From contig JAGXSO010000117.1 in NCBI GenBank assembly GCA_018333775.1, forward strand, positions 1 through 11,683: DNA of 11,683 bases, written 5' to 3'. Source of the DNA: Truepera sp. GTDB lineage: Bacteria; Deinococcota; Deinococci; Deinococcales; Trueperaceae. The notes under the pieces were generated by a model. It had not been told where the DNA came from, did no database searches, and worked only from the letters and a program-made list of their open reading frames with translations. Of the stretch, positions 1 through 7,409 are shown piece after piece. The position numbers and the translations under genes are program-made. Each line of letters opens with the position of its first letter. Within the stretch, counting starts at the first letter, position 1.

Positions 1-1101
1 GCCCAGGCACCTCGCCCCATCGAGATCACTATCGGCTGGACACCGCCTGATATCACCGGCGTGTTCGTAACAGCGACCCGGTACTTCGAGCGGGCCGCGG
101 CTGAAGCCAATCGCCACGGCTTTGTGATGGAGATACTGACCCGTTCCCCACCGACCCACCTGGCGTTTGCCGACCAGTTAGCCATTATTGAGGACTTCAT
201 CGCTCGGCGGGTCGATCTGATCGCCATCTCGCCGATCGAGATCGAGGTAATCCGCCCCGGGCTAGCGCGGGCTGCCGAAGCGGGCATCCCGGTAATCATG
301 GTCAACCTGCTCGAGGAGATCGAAGGCGCTGAGGTTGCTTCCTATATCGGCTTTGACAACTCCGATGCCGCCTCGGTAGTCGCCTACGCCATGCTCGACT
401 ACTTCGGCGGTCCGGGCGTGTTGGGAGCCGGTGAGAAGGTCGAAGTAACCACTGAGCAGTTCATAGACCTAGCCTTCTGGGAAGGGCTATACGGCCAGCT
501 TACCGCTGAAGAGCGGGCGGCCATTACGGCTAGAGGCGCATTCATTGAAGGTGTGGCCGGCGGCTTCTTCTCAGTGGCTCGTCTCGAGGGCTTTAACCGT
601 GTGATCGCCAACTATCCGGGCATCGAAGTCTTGGGCGTCTGCGCTGCCGATTGGAATCGCGCTAAGGCCGTCGCCTGCACCGAAGATTTCCTGCGCGCCA
701 ACCCCACCAATCTCGATTTCATCTGGGCCTCTTCAAACGAGATGGGCATCGGCGCCATGCTGGCGCTAGAGGCCGCCGGGCGCCTGGAGACCGTAGCCGA
801 CGGCATGACGCTCGGTGACACGCAGGTAGCGGTGTTCAACCACGGCATTACGCCGGAATCCGGTTCTTATATCGCTGAAGGCCGGATTATCGCTGAGGTC
901 ACCCACGGCTTTGCCGACTGGGGTTGGTTTACCCCCGAACTGGCCGTGCGCCTCCTGTGCGGCGAAGAGATTCCGCGGATCTACGACATCCGGCCGCGCA
1001 TCGCCTATCAGCCTAATGTCCACCTGTTCGCCCCCGAGCCGGTGCTGCCGACCATCGACTGGCCAGGGCTGCACGCTCTCTGTGTCGCCGCTGGCCGCTA
1101 A
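1..1101 (+). CDS. Sugar ABC transporter substrate-binding protein, 5' partial
   Basis: Type I periplasmic binding protein of the ribose/xylose class (Peripla_BP_4 fold), the extracytoplasmic receptor that delivers a sugar or polyol to the importer encoded next. The frame is open from base 1. The first residues, AQAPRPIEITIGW, look like the end of a signal peptide with an Ala-X-Ala cleavage site followed by the first beta strand, so probably only the signal peptide is missing; the GTG at 61 is internal. About 366 residues are present and end at TAA 1099-1101. Family-like stretches include DLIAISPIE (separate lobe contacts), IPVIMVN, YIGFDN and FIWASSNEMGIGAMLALEAAG in the C-terminal lobe. Several cysteines lie in the C-terminal half. 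It is the first visible gene of the cluster and is followed by a strong stem-loop, as often seen where binding proteins are made in excess. The ligand cannot be told from sequence. Confidence 0.9.
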   Translation, partial: AQAPRPIEITIGWTPPDITGVFVTATRYFERAAAEANRHGFVMEILTRSPPTHLAFADQLAIIEDFIARRVDLIAISPIEIEVIRPGLARAAEAGIPVIMVNLLEEIEGAEVASYIGFDNSDAASVVAYAMLDYFGGPGVLGAGEKVEVTTEQFIDLAFWEGLYGQLTAEERAAITARGAFIEGVAGGFFSVARLEGFNRVIANYPGIEVLGVCAADWNRAKAVACTEDFLRANPTNLDFIWASSNEMGIGAMLALEAAGRLETVADGMTLGDTQVAVFNHGITPESGSYIAEGRIIAEVTHGFADWGWFTPELAVRLLCGEEIPRIYDIRPRIAYQPNVHLFAPEPVLPTIDWPGLHALCVAAGR

Positions 1102-1118
1102 TTGCACCTGAGTCCCCA

Positions 1119-1189
1119 GGCCGCCGGGAATCACTAGCCATCTCAACAGCCAACGCGATGTTTGAGATGAGCGCTAATTCTCGGCGGCC
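1119..1189 (+). repeat. Long interrupted inverted repeat (intercistronic stem-loop)
   Basis: It starts 18 bases after the binding-protein stop. The outer arm ggccgccgggaat (1119-1131) pairs with attctcggcggcc (1177-1189), 13 pairs of which one is G-T. After a 3-base bulge (1132-1134), 1135-1138 pairs with 1173-1176. After a 3-base bulge on the other side (1170-1172), catctcaa (1139-1146) pairs with ttgagatg (1162-1169). The loop is 15 bases (1147-1161). The total is 25 pairs in 71 bases, seen directly. There is no T-run after the 3' arm, so it is not a classic intrinsic terminator. By analogy with hairpins after binding-protein genes such as malE, it may protect the upstream mRNA or partly stop transcription, raising receptor over ATPase and permease. 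It could instead be a copy of a dispersed palindromic element. Confidence 0.75.
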
Positions 1190-1229
1190 ATTTCTGGCGG
1201 CAGTGGTCGCACGAAAGGACTTTAACGTC

Positions 1230-1295
1230 ATGATCTTAACGCGAACCTCAGCATCGCCCCGCACCAGCGATCGTTGCGTAAAAACGGCTCGGTAA
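1230..1295 (+). CDS. Possible 21-codon leader ORF before the ATPase gene
   Basis: ATG at 1230 opens a 21-codon frame (MILTRTSASPRTSDRCVKTAR) that ends in TAA 1293-1295, directly abutting the ATPase start (TAAATG). An AAGGA at 1215-1219 lies 10 bases before the ATG, an acceptable but slightly distant Shine-Dalgarno. The ATPase gene has no recognisable Shine-Dalgarno of its own, so translation of this ORF could feed ribosomes to it. The peptide resembles nothing I know and is basic. Such short open frames are common by chance at this base composition, so this is a candidate only. Confidence 0.2.
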   Translation: MILTRTSASPRTSDRCVKTAR

Positions 1296-2777
1296 ATGGC
1301 TGCTCCGCTACTCGAACTCACAGCCATCAACAAGCAGTTTCCTGGTGTGCGAGCGCTCGCCGACGTCGATTTCACGCTCCTTCCCGGTGAGGTCCACGCG
1401 CTGCTGGGGGAGAACGGCGCCGGCAAATCGACCCTGGTAAAGATCATCTCCGGCATCTATCAACCCGACTCAGGCACCTTCCGGGTGCGTGGCGCCGCTA
1501 TCAGCGAACTCTCCCCTGTGAAGGCCCAGCAGCTCGGCATCGCCCTCGTTCATCAAGAGCTCTCGCTGGTTCCGGCGCTCTCGGTCGCCGAGAACATCTT
1601 CCTTGGCAATCTGCCGCGCACAGCTGCTAGCATCGATTGGCCGCGGGCGAACCGCGAGGCCAAGCAGGCTATGGCCGAACTCGGAGTCAAGATCGACCCC
1701 ACCCGCGAGCTAAGGTCGCTTAGTGTTGCTGAGCAGCAACTTGTCGAGATCGCCAAAACGCTTCAGCGCCAGCCCGACATCCTGTTGCTCGATGAACCCA
1801 CTTCGGCGCTCTCCGATGCCGAGCGCTCGCGCCTCTTTGAGGTGATCCGCGCGCTCAGAGATCGCGGCGTCGGCATCATCTATATTTCGCATCACCTGAG
1901 CGAGATCGCTATGATCGCCGATCGCGTCACGGTATTGCGCGACGGGCGCAACGTGGGCACCATACCGATCGCCGAAGCGAGCCAGGAAACGATTGTGCGC
2001 ATGATGGTCGGCCGGGCGCTGAGCGATCAGTTCCCTAAACCTGCGGTGACCCGCGGCGCGCCGGCCTTGGTAGTTGAGGGCCTAACCGTCGATGGGCGCC
2101 TGCGCGACATCTCTTTTACGCTGCACCAGGGCGAAATCCTCGGGGTGTTCGGCTTGATGGGGGCGGGCCAGGAGCACCTGGCGCGGGCGCTCTTCGGGCT
2201 CGAGCGGGCAGTAGCCGGGCGTATCTTCGTCAACGGCGAAGCGGCCTCCTCCAACACCTACTCACCTAGTCGAGCCATTCGCGCCGGCCTAGGACTGATT
2301 GCCCGCGACCGCCGGCAGAGCCTGGTACCGATGCTAACCGTCGGGCCCAACATCTCGCTGCCCTGGCTGGCTCATCGCCAGCCCTGGCACAAGCTCGAGC
2401 TCGAGCGCGAGAAGGCTACTACACTACAGTTCATCAAGGAGCTCGATATCGATCCGCCGCTGCCCCATCGCGAGGCGGTATACTTTTCGGGTGGCAATCA
2501 GCAGAAGATCGTGCTGGCGCGGTGGATGTCGACCGGCAGCCGGATCCTGATCTGCGATGAGCCCACCCGCGGCATCGATGTGGGCGCCAAGGCCGAGGTT
2601 TTCGCGTTGCTGGGGCGGCTAGCGGAGCGCGGCACCGCAATACTAATGATTTCGTCAGAGCCCAAGGAGTTGGTCGGCATGGCCGATCGGACTCTGATCA
2701 TGCGCAACGGGACCATTACCGGCGAGCTGAGCCGCCAAGAGCTCAGCCACGAGGCACTGTTGCGCGCCGCTAGTTAA
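1296..2777 (+). CDS. Sugar ABC transporter ATP-binding protein, two-domain RbsA type
   Basis: A 493-residue ATPase with two fused nucleotide-binding domains, which powers monosaccharide or polyol import from the cytoplasmic face. Domain 1 has Walker A GENGAGKST (38-46), the Q-loop area HQELS (86-90), a signature region LSVAEQQLVEIAK (142-154) and Walker B LLLDEPTSALS (163-173). Domain 2 has a degenerate Walker A, GLMGAGQEH (286-294), lacking the GKS/T lysine, then the signature SGGNQQK (398-404) and Walker B ILICDEPTRGID (417-428). The loss of the second Walker A lysine is normal for the RbsA/XylG/MglA family and implies one competent ATP site. The length matches the family. The start is fixed by an in-frame TAA immediately before the ATG. 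No clear ribosome site precedes it. The permease gene follows after 11 bases. The substrate is unknown. Confidence 0.95.
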   Translation: MAAPLLELTAINKQFPGVRALADVDFTLLPGEVHALLGENGAGKSTLVKIISGIYQPDSGTFRVRGAAISELSPVKAQQLGIALVHQELSLVPALSVAENIFLGNLPRTAASIDWPRANREAKQAMAELGVKIDPTRELRSLSVAEQQLVEIAKTLQRQPDILLLDEPTSALSDAERSRLFEVIRALRDRGVGIIYISHHLSEIAMIADRVTVLRDGRNVGTIPIAEASQETIVRMMVGRALSDQFPKPAVTRGAPALVVEGLTVDGRLRDISFTLHQGEILGVFGLMGAGQEHLARALFGLERAVAGRIFVNGEAASSNTYSPSRAIRAGLGLIARDRRQSLVPMLTVGPNISLPWLAHRQPWHKLELEREKATTLQFIKELDIDPPLPHREAVYFSGGNQQKIVLARWMSTGSRILICDEPTRGIDVGAKAEVFALLGRLAERGTAILMISSEPKELVGMADRTLIMRNGTITGELSRQELSHEALLRAAS

Positions 2778-2788
2778 GGAGTAAAGGT

Positions 2789-3841
2789 ATGATCAAAGAC
2801 TCCGCTCAAGATCTCGCTAAAGCCGCCTGGGACGAGCGCGCGTCGAGACTGCGCACAGTGCTGTTTCGCAGCGGGCCGCTAATTGCCCTGCTGCTCTTGA
2901 TAGCCGTGCTGGCGATGCTCTCACCACATTTCCTCAACGCCGATAATCTGTTAACCGTTGCTCGGCAGACCGCCTTTGTGGCCATCCTGGCCGTCGGACA
3001 GACCTTTGTCATCATCCGGGGAGGGATCGATCTGTCGGTAGCGGCCACGGCGGCCCTCTCCGCTTGCATCGTGGCGGTCTTGATGACCGAGCCGGTGCTG
3101 TTTCTAGGAATACCGTTAGGTCCGATGAATCCAGTACTGGCCATCATCCTGGGGCTGATGGTCGGCGCGCTAGCCGGCACCTTCAACGGCTTTATCATCG
3201 CGCGCTTCGGCATCCCTGACTTTATCGCCACCCTCGGCGCCATGACCTTATTCCGCGGCCTGGCGCTGCTCGTTACCGGCGGTCTACCGGTACCCACCTT
3301 CAGAATCGGCGTCGGCGCCGGTGGCGGGCTGCCCGAGTTCCTGCTGTGGGCCGGATCGGGTCACATCCTCGGGATCCCGTTCCTGTTAATCGCCGTCTTA
3401 GTCGTCGCCATTACCGGCGGGCTGATCCTTAGGTTCACCGCTTTCGGCCGCAGCATCTACGCCGTTGGCGGCAACCGCGAGGCGGCTCGAGCCTCAGGCA
3501 TCAACGTCGGCCGCACGATTATCCTTATCTACGCCTTCTCCGGCCTCATGGCCGCTATCGGCGGCATCTTGCTGATGGGGCGCTTAAGCTCCGCCAATGC
3601 GCTAATGGGCGAAGGGGAAGAGCTTCGCTCTATCGCCTCGACGGTCATCGGCGGCACCAACCTCTTCGGCGGCGAAGGCGGCGTCTTCGGCACCATGATC
3701 GGCGCTGCGATCCTAGGTGTGCTCGGCAACGGCCTCAACCTGCTCGGCGTCAGCCCCTTCTGGCAACGCGTCGCTCAGGGCGCGGTGATAATTCTCGTGG
3801 TGGTGCTCGATCAATGGCGGCGCAACCGCCTCAGGCGGTGA
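2789..3841 (+). CDS. Sugar ABC transporter permease, RbsC type
   Basis: A 350-residue integral membrane protein of the ribose/xylose permease family (BPD_transp_2), expected to work as a homodimer with the RbsA-type ATPase. The cytoplasmic N-terminus (about 28 residues, charged) is followed by roughly 8-10 hydrophobic segments, for example near residues 29-45, 57-76, 82-100, 113-136, 195-217, 247-266, 300-318 and 325-342. Family landmarks are GQTFVIIRGGIDLSV near residue 70, the ATPase-contact loop YAVGGNREAARASGINV, and the late motif ELRSIASTVIGGTNLFGGEGG. It ends with an arginine-rich tail. AAGGAG at 2776-2781 overlaps the ATPase stop and sits 7 bases before the ATG, a strong ribosome site. 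It is certainly co-transcribed with the ATPase. Substrate specificity cannot be read from it. Confidence 0.94.
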   Translation: MIKDSAQDLAKAAWDERASRLRTVLFRSGPLIALLLLIAVLAMLSPHFLNADNLLTVARQTAFVAILAVGQTFVIIRGGIDLSVAATAALSACIVAVLMTEPVLFLGIPLGPMNPVLAIILGLMVGALAGTFNGFIIARFGIPDFIATLGAMTLFRGLALLVTGGLPVPTFRIGVGAGGGLPEFLLWAGSGHILGIPFLLIAVLVVAITGGLILRFTAFGRSIYAVGGNREAARASGINVGRTIILIYAFSGLMAAIGGILLMGRLSSANALMGEGEELRSIASTVIGGTNLFGGEGGVFGTMIGAAILGVLGNGLNLLGVSPFWQRVAQGAVIILVVVLDQWRRNRLRR

Positions 3842-3860
3842 GCTGGTGTCGCTGTTAAAG

Positions 3861-3941
3861 ATGGCTATATATGCCTTGACTGGCGACTCGATTAACTCCC
3901 TCAAGCGCTATTCCCCAACTATAGTAATGGATAACCTATGA
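3861..3941 (+). CDS. Possible 26-codon ORF before the oxidoreductase gene
   Basis: The 96-base gap after the permease contains ATG 3861 and an open frame of 26 codons (MAIYALTGDSINSLKRYSPT then IVMDNL). Its TGA at 3939-3941 overlaps the oxidoreductase ATG as ATGA. A GTG at 3846 would extend it by five codons. No good Shine-Dalgarno precedes either start; GGTGAG at 3837-3842 is only 3 bases from the GTG. The region is richer in A+T than the flanking genes. The oxidoreductase itself has only a weak ribosome site, so coupling is conceivable. A chance frame is at least as likely. Confidence 0.15.
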   Translation: MAIYALTGDSINSLKRYSPTIVMDNL

Positions 3942-4981
3942 CCCAAGAGCCCCTTCGCTTCTGCCTGGTCGGCGGCGGACGCGCCGGCCGCGTCCATGCC
4001 AAGTCGCTCACCGGCCACGTGCCCGGCGCCTCAGTAGTGGCGGTGGTCGATGCCAGCGCCGAAACCCGGCAGCGGGTGGCCGGCGACTTCGGTATCCCAC
4101 ACAGCTTTGCCGAGCTCGATGACGCCCTTAACCAGGGCGGCTTTGAGGCGGTGGTGATTACTACCCCGACCTTCACCCACGCACCCCTGGCTGTCGCCGC
4201 GGCCAAGGCGGGCAAGCATGTTTTTCTCGAGAAGCCGATGGCCCTTACCCTGGCCGAGTGCGACGCCATTATCGCCGCCTGCGCAGCCGCTAAGGTGCGG
4301 CTCCAGATCGGCTTTATGCGCCGCTTCCAGCCGGAGTTCCGCGCCGCCTTCGAGCGCCTTGCCGGCGGTGAGATCGGCACCCCCATGATCATCAAGTCGC
4401 TGACTCACGGACCCGGACTGCCGCCGGCCTGGGCCTGGGACTTGCGGCGCTCTAACGGTATGCTGGCCGAGGTGAACAGCCACGACTTCGACTGCGTGCG
4501 CTGGCTGATGGGCGCCGACCCGGCCAGTGCCTACGCAGAGATCAGCAACTTCAAAGGCGCGGCGCGGGGCGTTACAGAGCCGGGCTTTTATGACACAGCT
4601 CTGGTCCAGCTCCGCTTTGCCAACGGCGGCCTGGGCAGCATCTCGGGCGTCTGCCCCTGCGATTACGGCTATGATGCCCGGGTAGAGATCGTCGGGGAGA
4701 AGGGGATTATGCAGATCGGGGATATGCAGGGTCAGGCCATAGTCGTGGTAACCGATCGGGAGGTGGGCCGGGTTTCGCCGGTCTACCGGACCTGGCCCGA
4801 GCGGTTTGCCTGGGGCTACATCAACGAACTGCGCGAGTTCGCCGACTGCATCCGCACCGGCCGCCAACCCGGCGCTTCTGGATCGGACGGGCGCTGGGCG
4901 CTAGCCGGTGTACTGGCCGCTACCGCCTCGTTTACGCAAGGGAGGACGGTGGCGCTGAGCGAGGTCTTGACTACCGCCTGA
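3938..4981 (+). CDS. Gfo/Idh/MocA family NAD(P)-dependent oxidoreductase
   Basis: A 347-residue dehydrogenase of the glucose-fructose oxidoreductase / inositol dehydrogenase / MocA family. These are cytoplasmic enzymes that usually oxidise a ring hydroxyl of a sugar or cyclitol with NAD(P). The N-terminal Rossmann fold begins FCLVGGGRAGRVHA (about residues 7-20). The hallmark EKP is at 98-100 with catalytic Lys99 (context HVFLEKPMA). The second catalytic segment reads NGMLAEVNSHDFD (173-185), giving His182 and, four residues before it, Glu178 where inositol dehydrogenases usually have Asp. Length is normal. ATG 3938 is chosen because the Rossmann strand starts seven residues later; the ribosome site is weak (GGA at 3929-3931). 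A myo-inositol dehydrogenase label would be over-specific. It lies between the importer and the regulator in the same direction. Confidence 0.9.
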   Translation: MTQEPLRFCLVGGGRAGRVHAKSLTGHVPGASVVAVVDASAETRQRVAGDFGIPHSFAELDDALNQGGFEAVVITTPTFTHAPLAVAAAKAGKHVFLEKPMALTLAECDAIIAACAAAKVRLQIGFMRRFQPEFRAAFERLAGGEIGTPMIIKSLTHGPGLPPAWAWDLRRSNGMLAEVNSHDFDCVRWLMGADPASAYAEISNFKGAARGVTEPGFYDTALVQLRFANGGLGSISGVCPCDYGYDARVEIVGEKGIMQIGDMQGQAIVVVTDREVGRVSPVYRTWPERFAWGYINELREFADCIRTGRQPGASGSDGRWALAGVLAATASFTQGRTVALSEVLTTA

Positions 4982-5010
4982 GCAACCGCTCATCCCCTCA
5001 GCGGTCTGCT
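4981..5010 (+). repeat. Small inverted repeat between oxidoreductase and regulator genes
   Basis: agca plus accgct (4981-4990) pairs with agcggt (5000-5005) and, after a one-base bulge, tgct (5007-5010). That is 10 pairs around a 9-base loop, starting on the last base of the oxidoreductase stop codon. No T-run follows, so it is a poor terminator. It lies just upstream of the ribosome site of the RpiR-type gene and could be an mRNA hairpin or a regulator binding site. Its role is unproven. Confidence 0.35.
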
Positions 5011-5018
5011 ATCGATTC

Positions 5019-5023
5019 GGAGG
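5019..5023 (+). promoter_or_regulatory. Shine-Dalgarno GGAGG that selects a TTG start
   Basis: GGAGG lies 5 bases before TTG 5029. No ATG or GTG is available in frame nearby that would preserve the helix-turn-helix domain, so this site decides the start of the regulator gene. Confidence 0.8.
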
Positions 5024-5028
5024 TTATC

Positions 5029-5907
5029 TTGCTTCACAACAACCTACTCCTGCAGATCCGCGAGAGTCTGAACCGCTTCAGTGCCGCTGAGCGCAAGGTA
5101 GCCGCGGCTGTTTTGGCGCAGCCGCGGACGGCGATTAGCGCTAGCATCTCGGAGCTGTCGCGGCAAGCCGGTGTGAGCGAGCCGACCGTAGTGCGCTTCT
5201 GCCGCCGCATCGAGTGTGACGGCTTTCAGGAGTTCAAGGTGCAGCTCGCTCAGAGCCTGGCGGCTGATGTCTCTTACCTGGATATGGATATCCGGCCTGA
5301 TGACAGTGCCGCTGCCTACAAGCAAAAGGTGTTCGACTCAGTCATTAACTCGCTTCTTACCGCCCGCAACCAGCTTGACAACACGGTGCTTGAGCGTTCC
5401 GTAGCAGCCCTCGCCGGCGCCCGCAAGATCGAGTTCTACGGCTTCGTGGCCTCCGGCGCTGTCGCTATCGACGCCCAGAACAAATTCTTCCACTTCGCCG
5501 TGCCCTGCGTAGCCTACACCGACTTGCACATGCAGCTGATGTCGGCTGCCGCACTCGGCCCACAAGATGTGGTGGTGGCCATCTCTCATACCGGCCGCAC
5601 TAAGGAGTTAATCGAGAGCGTCAAGGTCGCCCGCCAGTCCGGTGCCACGGTCATCGGCATAACCGCCGACGACTCGCCGCTAGCCCGCCTCTGCTCACTG
5701 GTCATCGCCGTCAAGGTGCCGGAGAATACCGATCTCTACATGCCCACCATCTCGCGCATCGCCCACCTACTAGTCATCGACGTGTTGGCTGTCGGCGTGG
5801 CGCTGCACGGCGGCGTGGAAGCCGCCAAGCGGCTGCAAAAGATGAAGACTGTCCTGCAAGGAAGGAGGCTCTCAGGTGAAGAAACCTCAAGCCCCCAACA
5901 CGACTAG
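5029..5907 (+). CDS. RpiR/MurR family transcriptional regulator (HTH plus SIS domain)
   Basis: A 292-residue DNA-binding regulator. The N-terminal HTH_6 domain (about 1-78) contains the RpiR signature SEPTVVRFCRRI (50-61) followed by GFQEFK. The C-terminal SIS domain (about 125-260) carries KIEFYGFVASGAVAID and AISHTGRTKELIE (184-196), the phosphosugar-binding loop type. Family members bind operator DNA and respond to phosphorylated sugars, usually those made by their own operon. The start is TTG 5029 with GGAGG five bases upstream; the alternatives would delete the HTH domain. Its placement inside the catabolic cluster suggests that it controls the cluster, probably sensing a kinase or isomerase product; whether it represses or activates is not visible. 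The tail after the SIS domain is short and polar. The stop TAG at 5905-5907 overlaps the next gene's ribosome site. Confidence 0.92.
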   Translation: MLHNNLLLQIRESLNRFSAAERKVAAAVLAQPRTAISASISELSRQAGVSEPTVVRFCRRIECDGFQEFKVQLAQSLAADVSYLDMDIRPDDSAAAYKQKVFDSVINSLLTARNQLDNTVLERSVAALAGARKIEFYGFVASGAVAIDAQNKFFHFAVPCVAYTDLHMQLMSAAALGPQDVVVAISHTGRTKELIESVKVARQSGATVIGITADDSPLARLCSLVIAVKVPENTDLYMPTISRIAHLLVIDVLAVGVALHGGVEAAKRLQKMKTVLQGRRLSGEETSSPQHD

Positions 5908-5921
5908 GGAGGTGCGTTAAC

Positions 5922-6683
5922 ATGCGGTTTAAGGGCAAGGTGGTGCTGGTTACAGGCTCGAGCCGGGGTATCGGTCGGGCGACCGCCCTGGCCTTCGCGC
6001 GCGAGGGGGCTCGCCTAGCGCTCCTGGGCGTAGAACCGACTGAGGGCGAAGCGGTCGCTCAGGAGTGCCGCGACGTTGGCGCTGAGGCGCTCTGGCTTAC
6101 CGCACGAGTCGAACTAGAGCCTGACGTGAAGGAGGCTATCGACCGGATTGCTAGCCGCTGGGGGCGGCTCGATGTGCTGGTCAATAATGCCGGTATCTAC
6201 GCCAAGGGCGACCCGGTTACTACCACACTTCATGACTGGGAACGGATTATGGCCGTTAACGTGACGGGGACGTTTCTCTGCGCCAAGTATGCTCTACCCA
6301 TAATGATCGCGCAAGGTTCCGGCTGTATCGTCAATGTGGCCTCCGAAGCGGGCCTGGTCGGCATTCCGGATCAGGTCGCTTATAACGTCTCCAAGGGCGC
6401 CTTAATCGCTATGACCCGCAGCCAGGCCGTCGACTTAGCAGCGCGGGGTGTGCGGGCCAATTGTATCTGTCCGGGCACTACCCGCACTCCGCTGGTGGAG
6501 ACCGCTCTAGCACACAGCGCTGATCCCCAAGCAACCCTGCGAACGCTCGAGCGCAGTCGCCCGCAAAACCGGCTCGGACGGCCCGAGGAGATCGCCGCAG
6601 CCATTATGCTGCTCGCCTCGGATGAGGTCGCTTACGCCACCGGCGCGGTCTTGTCAGTTGACGGCGGTTACACCGCGCAATGA
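5922..6683 (+). CDS. Short-chain dehydrogenase/reductase (SDR), first of a tandem pair
   Basis: A 253-residue classical SDR. These are cytoplasmic, usually tetrameric oxidoreductases acting on sugar, polyol or keto groups with NAD(P). The cofactor loop TGSSRGIG is at 11-18, VNNAG at 87-91, and the catalytic set is Ser141, Tyr154 and Lys158 (YNVSK), with the normal 13-residue Ser-Tyr spacing. ICPGTTRTPLV follows, and the C-terminus has LSVDGGYTAQ, the usual family end. After the second strand the sequence is LLGVEPTEGE with no clear Asp, so NAD versus NADP is open. AGGGAGGT at 5906-5913 gives a strong ribosome site. It overlaps the next SDR by 4 bp (ATGA), so the two are translationally coupled. 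Gluconate 5-dehydrogenase and polyol dehydrogenase labels are possible; none is proven. Confidence 0.92.
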   Translation: MRFKGKVVLVTGSSRGIGRATALAFAREGARLALLGVEPTEGEAVAQECRDVGAEALWLTARVELEPDVKEAIDRIASRWGRLDVLVNNAGIYAKGDPVTTTLHDWERIMAVNVTGTFLCAKYALPIMIAQGSGCIVNVASEAGLVGIPDQVAYNVSKGALIAMTRSQAVDLAARGVRANCICPGTTRTPLVETALAHSADPQATLRTLERSRPQNRLGRPEEIAAAIMLLASDEVAYATGAVLSVDGGYTAQ

Positions 6684-7402
6684 CGACCAAGGCGGCGCTA
6701 GTCACCGGGGCCAGCCGGGGCATCGGCCGGGCGGTGGCCTGGCGCCTCGCCCGCGACGGCTACGCCGTGGCCGTCAACGCCCGCTCGGAGGCGCCGCTGC
6801 GAGCGCTGGAAAGCGAGTTGGCCGAGGCCGGCTTGAGGGCGCTTAGCGTTCCGGGTGACGCCTCCTGCTCAGCCCAGGTCCGGGCGATGGTGGCTAGCGC
6901 CCTGGCCGCCTTTGGCCGCCTAGATGTGCTGGTCAACTGCGCCGGGATTTTTCAGAAGCGGAGCCTGCTCGAGCTTGACGAGGAGAGTTGGCGGCAGATG
7001 ATCGACGCTCACCTGACCAGCGCCTTCTTGTGTTGCCGCGAGGTTGCCCCCCACATGATCGCCGCCAAGCGTGGGGCCATTATCAACATCGGCTCGAGCG
7101 CTGCGAGGGGCGGCACCTCCGGCGCTCACTACGCGGCCGCTAAGGGCGGCGTGCTCTCCTTGACTAAGGCGTTAGCTAAAGAGCTGGCCCCGTTTGGGGT
7201 CAGGGTGAACGCCGTGATACCGGCCAAGATCGAGACCGACATGCTCAGGCCGACCCTTAGCGAGGCCGAGTCCGTTAGGCGCGCTATTCCGCTCGGGCGC
7301 TGGGGCCAGCCCGCAGAGGTAGCCGAGGTGGTCGCCTTTCTGGCCTCCGACGCCGCCGGGTTCGTGGTGGGCGCCTCGGTAGAGGTTACCGGAGGGTACT
7401 AG
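6680..7402 (+). CDS. Short-chain dehydrogenase/reductase (SDR), second of a tandem pair
   Basis: A 240-residue classical SDR, FabG-like in build. The cofactor motif is TGASRGIG (9-16), with an Asn-Cys-Ala-Gly version of NNAG at 86-89, Ser139/Ser140, and catalytic Tyr151 and Lys155 (YAAAK). The C-terminus VEVTGGY is typical. NARSEA after the second strand places an Arg where NADP-preferring members often have one; this is suggestive only. The start ATG at 6680 overlaps the previous stop as ATGA, with no independent strong ribosome site, so it depends on coupling. It is clearly diverged from its neighbour, so the pair probably does two distinct steps, such as oxidation and re-reduction of one carbon (epimerisation). 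A fatty-acid role (true FabG) is unlikely in this context. Confidence 0.92.
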   Translation: MTTKAALVTGASRGIGRAVAWRLARDGYAVAVNARSEAPLRALESELAEAGLRALSVPGDASCSAQVRAMVASALAAFGRLDVLVNCAGIFQKRSLLELDEESWRQMIDAHLTSAFLCCREVAPHMIAAKRGAIINIGSSAARGGTSGAHYAAAKGGVLSLTKALAKELAPFGVRVNAVIPAKIETDMLRPTLSEAESVRRAIPLGRWGQPAEVAEVVAFLASDAAGFVVGASVEVTGGY

Positions 7403-7409
7403 GAGGGAT

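Noticed and set aside
1119..1195. Hairpin as an intrinsic terminator of the operon
   Set aside because: No T-run follows the 3' arm, and the ATPase gene directly downstream belongs to the same importer. Partial attenuation is possible, full termination unlikely.
1013..1456. 147-codon - strand frame crossing the gap that holds the hairpin
   Set aside because: Overlaps two confident genes and reads through the inverted repeat. The Arg/Ser/Ala-rich composition and the absence of motifs indicate a shadow.
2806..3297. 163-codon open frame on the - strand
   Set aside because: Shadow of the permease gene; the product is low-complexity and basic with no recognisable domain.
3876..3925. Promoter before the oxidoreductase gene (TTGACT 3876-3881, TATAGT 3920-3925)
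   Set aside because: The two boxes are 38 bases apart, which is not workable as a pair, and neither has a good partner at 16-18 bases. A -10-only promoter cannot be excluded but is unsupported.
4031..4867. 278-codon open frame on the - strand
   Set aside because: It lies entirely antisense to the Gfo/Idh gene, whose motifs are complete. The translated product shows no family motif; long antisense frames are typical of G+C-rich coding sequence.
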